Source: Spirochaetales bacterium
Lineage (GTDB): Bacteria; Spirochaetota; Spirochaetia; B11-G9
Reading direction: 5' to 3'
Length of the DNA: 14,879 nt
Assembly (NCBI GenBank): GCA_027077185.1
Contig: JALTGJ010000042.1
Span: 1 to 14,879 of the forward strand
Shown here: positions 14,528 to 14,879 of the stretch, one piece after another
How the letters are laid out: every line of letters begins with the position of its first letter
Numbering within the stretch: the first letter of the stretch is position 1
Notes under the pieces: generated by a model
Seen by the model: the letters and a program-made list of their open reading frames with translations, nothing else
Told to the model about the DNA's origin: nothing
Database searches by the model: none
Position numbers and translations under genes: made by a program

Positions 14528-14879
14528 ATGAAAAGACAGATCTATAAAAAAATACTATCATGGAAAAACAGTGAATACCGAAAACCTCTTTTACTGCAAG
14601 GTGCCCGTCAGGTAGGTAAAACATATATTATTAAGGAGTTTGGTAAAAATGAGTATAAGCAAACACTATATCTGAATTTTGAAGAAGATAAATTACTCAA
14701 TTCTTTCTTTGTGCAAAACCTTGCCCCTGAATCTATAATAGAATCTTTAGAAATTTATATGGATACCCGAATAAATCCCAAAGAGACGCTGATTATTATG
14801 GATGAGATACAAGTTTCCGGCGGAGCCTTAAATTCTTTAAAGTATTTTCATGAGAAATGTCCGGAATATAATATAATTG
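14528..14879 (+). CDS. COG1373-type AAA ATPase, N-terminal part (3'-truncated)
   Basis: An open frame of 117 codons runs off the right edge. It starts MKRQIYKKILSWKNS and has Walker A LLLQGARQVGKTY (about 22-34) and Walker B TLIIMDEIQ, followed by ALNSLKYFHEKCPEYNII. This pattern belongs to the widespread archaeal/bacterial AAA ATPases that carry a C-terminal DUF4143 domain, usually about 380-450 residues in total; that domain is beyond the window. Their function is poorly known, and they are scattered singletons that move between genomes. There is no Shine-Dalgarno; the ATG follows the promoter almost directly. Confidence 0.9.
   Translation, partial: MKRQIYKKILSWKNSEYRKPLLLQGARQVGKTYIIKEFGKNEYKQTLYLNFEEDKLLNSFFVQNLAPESIIESLEIYMDTRINPKETLIIMDEIQVSGGALNSLKYFHEKCPEYNII

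Noticed and set aside
1..14879. CRISPR array, phage structural genes, insertion sequence
   Set aside because: No regularly spaced direct repeats, no transposase or integrase frame, and no phage genes were seen; the only accessory items are the toxin-antitoxin pair and the partial AAA ATPase.

Overview
This AT-rich window holds complete bacterial genes plus a truncated gene at each end. No rRNA, tRNA, CRISPR array or intact transposon is visible. The gene set points to an anaerobic bacterium, possibly a spirochaete. It includes an oxygen-sensitive [4Fe-4S] fumarase, the aspartate-semialdehyde/sulfide route to homocysteine known from methanogens and other anaerobes, and a solute-binding protein whose signal peptide ends in AAGAKE, a style common in spirochaetes. 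The lineage call is an inference.

Layout. Positions 2-998: the end of a sensor histidine kinase, overlapping its NarL/LuxR-type response regulator. Positions 1148-1782: a HigBA-type toxin-antitoxin operon, toxin first, with an inverted repeat laid over its promoter. Positions 1968-5251: an acidic amino acid:cation symporter, then a threonine synthase-like PLP enzyme and an Asp/Glu-racemase-family protein. A promoter at the end of the symporter gene is followed by a strong terminator hairpin in front of the PLP gene, which looks like an attenuated leader. Positions 5248-6651 (minus): the two subunits of a class I fumarate hydratase. Positions 6746-9092: a tight three-gene operon for homocysteine synthesis (DUF39 sulfurtransferase, NIL-domain ferredoxin, UPF0280 protein). 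A near-perfect 53-bp inverted repeat (9101-9153) separates this from a Bax-inhibitor-1 family membrane protein (9159-9860, minus). Positions 9922-14180 (minus): an ABC importer of the ferric-iron/polyamine/phosphonate superfamily, in the order fused permease, binding protein, ATPase. Positions 14181-14527: a non-coding region with several palindromes. From 14528: the start of a COG1373-type AAA ATPase that runs off the window.

Functionally, the centre (about 1968-9092) revolves around aspartate and its relatives. It covers uptake of acidic amino acids, interconversion or racemisation of amino acids, fumarate/malate chemistry, and conversion of aspartate semialdehyde to homocysteine. The two accessory modules (HigBA and the COG1373 ATPase) look like transferable genes.

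An unexpected regulatory pattern recurs. Several genes that lack a Shine-Dalgarno sequence (1182, 6746, 14180, 14528) have promoter-like hexamers whose -10 lies only 5-10 nt before the ATG, as expected for leaderless or near-leaderless mRNAs. Most other genes here have clear Shine-Dalgarno sites.
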